64,000 bases of DNA from Halomonas chromatireducens. GTDB lineage: Bacteria; Pseudomonadota; Gammaproteobacteria; Pseudomonadales; Halomonadaceae. Position numbers and translations under genes: made by a program. Each line of letters opens with the position of its first letter. Positions within the stretch are counted from its first letter, which is position 1. Under the pieces are notes generated by a model that was not told the origin of the DNA, did no database searches, and saw only the letters and a list, made by a program, of their open reading frames with translations. Below, in pieces: positions 63,644-64,000 of the stretch. The stretch spans positions 3,909,652-3,973,651 of the forward strand of contig NZ_CP014226.1 of NCBI RefSeq assembly GCF_001545155.1. The letters are read 5' to 3'.

Positions 63644-64000
63644 TCATTCGTCGTCGGGGGTTTCGCCGAACCACTTCTCGTAGATCTCGTCGTAGGTGCC
63701 GTCATCCTGCATCTCGGCGAGGGCCTCGTTCACGGGTTCTACCCACTGGCTGCCCTTGTGGAAGACGATGCCGTACTGCTGGCCTTCGTAGAGGGGGCCG
63801 ACGACCTTGGTACGGCCCTCGCCACGGGTCTGGGAAAAATAGGAGACGTTGGGGGCGTCATAGAAGGCGGCGTCCACGTTACGTCCCAGCAGCGCCATGT
63901 ACATGTCGCTGTTGCCCGGGTAGGGGGTGATGTCGGCACTGTCGCCAAGGGTGTCCTGCAGGAAGTCGTAGCTGGTGGAACCAATGCGGGTGGCGACAGA
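63644..64000 (-). CDS. Amino acid ABC transporter substrate-binding protein (C-terminal part, cut by window end)
   Basis: The last 118 codons of a type II periplasmic binding protein. The visible part begins at the second half of the fold: SVATRIGSTSYDFLQDTLGD, then NSDMYMALLGRNVDAAFYDAPNVSYF (the conserved Asp of the binding-site hinge), and the closing PVNEALAEMQDDGTYDEIYEKWFGETPDDE, which is the family's C-terminal helix. The start lies beyond base 64000. It heads the operon with the permease and ATPase downstream. Confidence 0.9.
   Translation of the reverse strand, partial: SVATRIGSTSYDFLQDTLGDSADITPYPGNSDMYMALLGRNVDAAFYDAPNVSYFSQTRGEGRTKVVGPLYEGQQYGIVFHKGSQWVEPVNEALAEMQDDGTYDEIYEKWFGETPDDE

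Overview
The window reads as chromosomal DNA of a halophilic gammaproteobacterium, most likely Halomonas or a close relative. The evidence is high-GC coding sequence, acidic proteins, and the gene sets present: urease/urtABCDE, many TRAP and sodium symporter systems, selenoneine genes, and mnmG-rsmG-parAB-atpIBEFHAGDC. This is inferred from gene content; no rRNA or other taxonomic marker is present.

Layout. (1) 0-8 kb: nitrogen from urea. ureD opens the window (other urease genes would lie beyond base 1), then a small secreted SnoaL-like protein and the complete urea ABC transporter urtABCDE, preceded by a sigma-54 promoter and an NtrC-like palindrome. (2) 8-12 kb: tctBA without tctC, next to a sodium:solute symporter. 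Between them is a scar holding fragments of an IS66 tnpB and an AidB-type acyl-CoA dehydrogenase. (3) 12.5-27 kb: a catabolic island around a GntR regulator. To its left are a LeuCD-type hydratase and a DctPQM TRAP importer. To its right are a tautomerase-SnoaL fusion, an isocitrate-lyase-family C-C lyase, an isochorismatase-type amidase, two PuuE-like polysaccharide-deacetylase-fold hydrolases and a fumarate-reductase-like flavoprotein. A LysR regulator and mmsA follow. The order of chemistry suggests imide -> half-amide -> maleate-type diacid -> 2-hydroxy acid -> pyruvate plus a short acid. I do not recognise this as a described pathway.

(4) 27-39 kb: a membrane diguanylate cyclase, an AhpD-like protein, a TPP-riboswitch-controlled thiamine-precursor transporter with TenA, ilvD, a two-component system next to an unknown exported protein, and a DUF5362-like membrane protein. 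(5) 39-47 kb: a selenium locus: senA, senB and a selD fused to an NADH-dehydrogenase-like domain. A PhnCDE-like ABC transporter lies directly downstream of senA on the same strand. (6) 47-50 kb: a small HTH protein, a truncated TAXI-TRAP binding protein running into the 3' end of mgtE, and mgtE.

(7) 50-62 kb: the origin-proximal housekeeping block atpIBEFHAGDC, parBA, rsmG and mnmG, all on the minus strand. It ends at a non-coding region with many DnaA-box-like sites and an AT-rich stretch, which is probably oriC. (8) 62-64 kb: a polar amino acid ABC transporter, cut by the window end. I saw no tRNA, rRNA, CRISPR array or intact insertion sequence.
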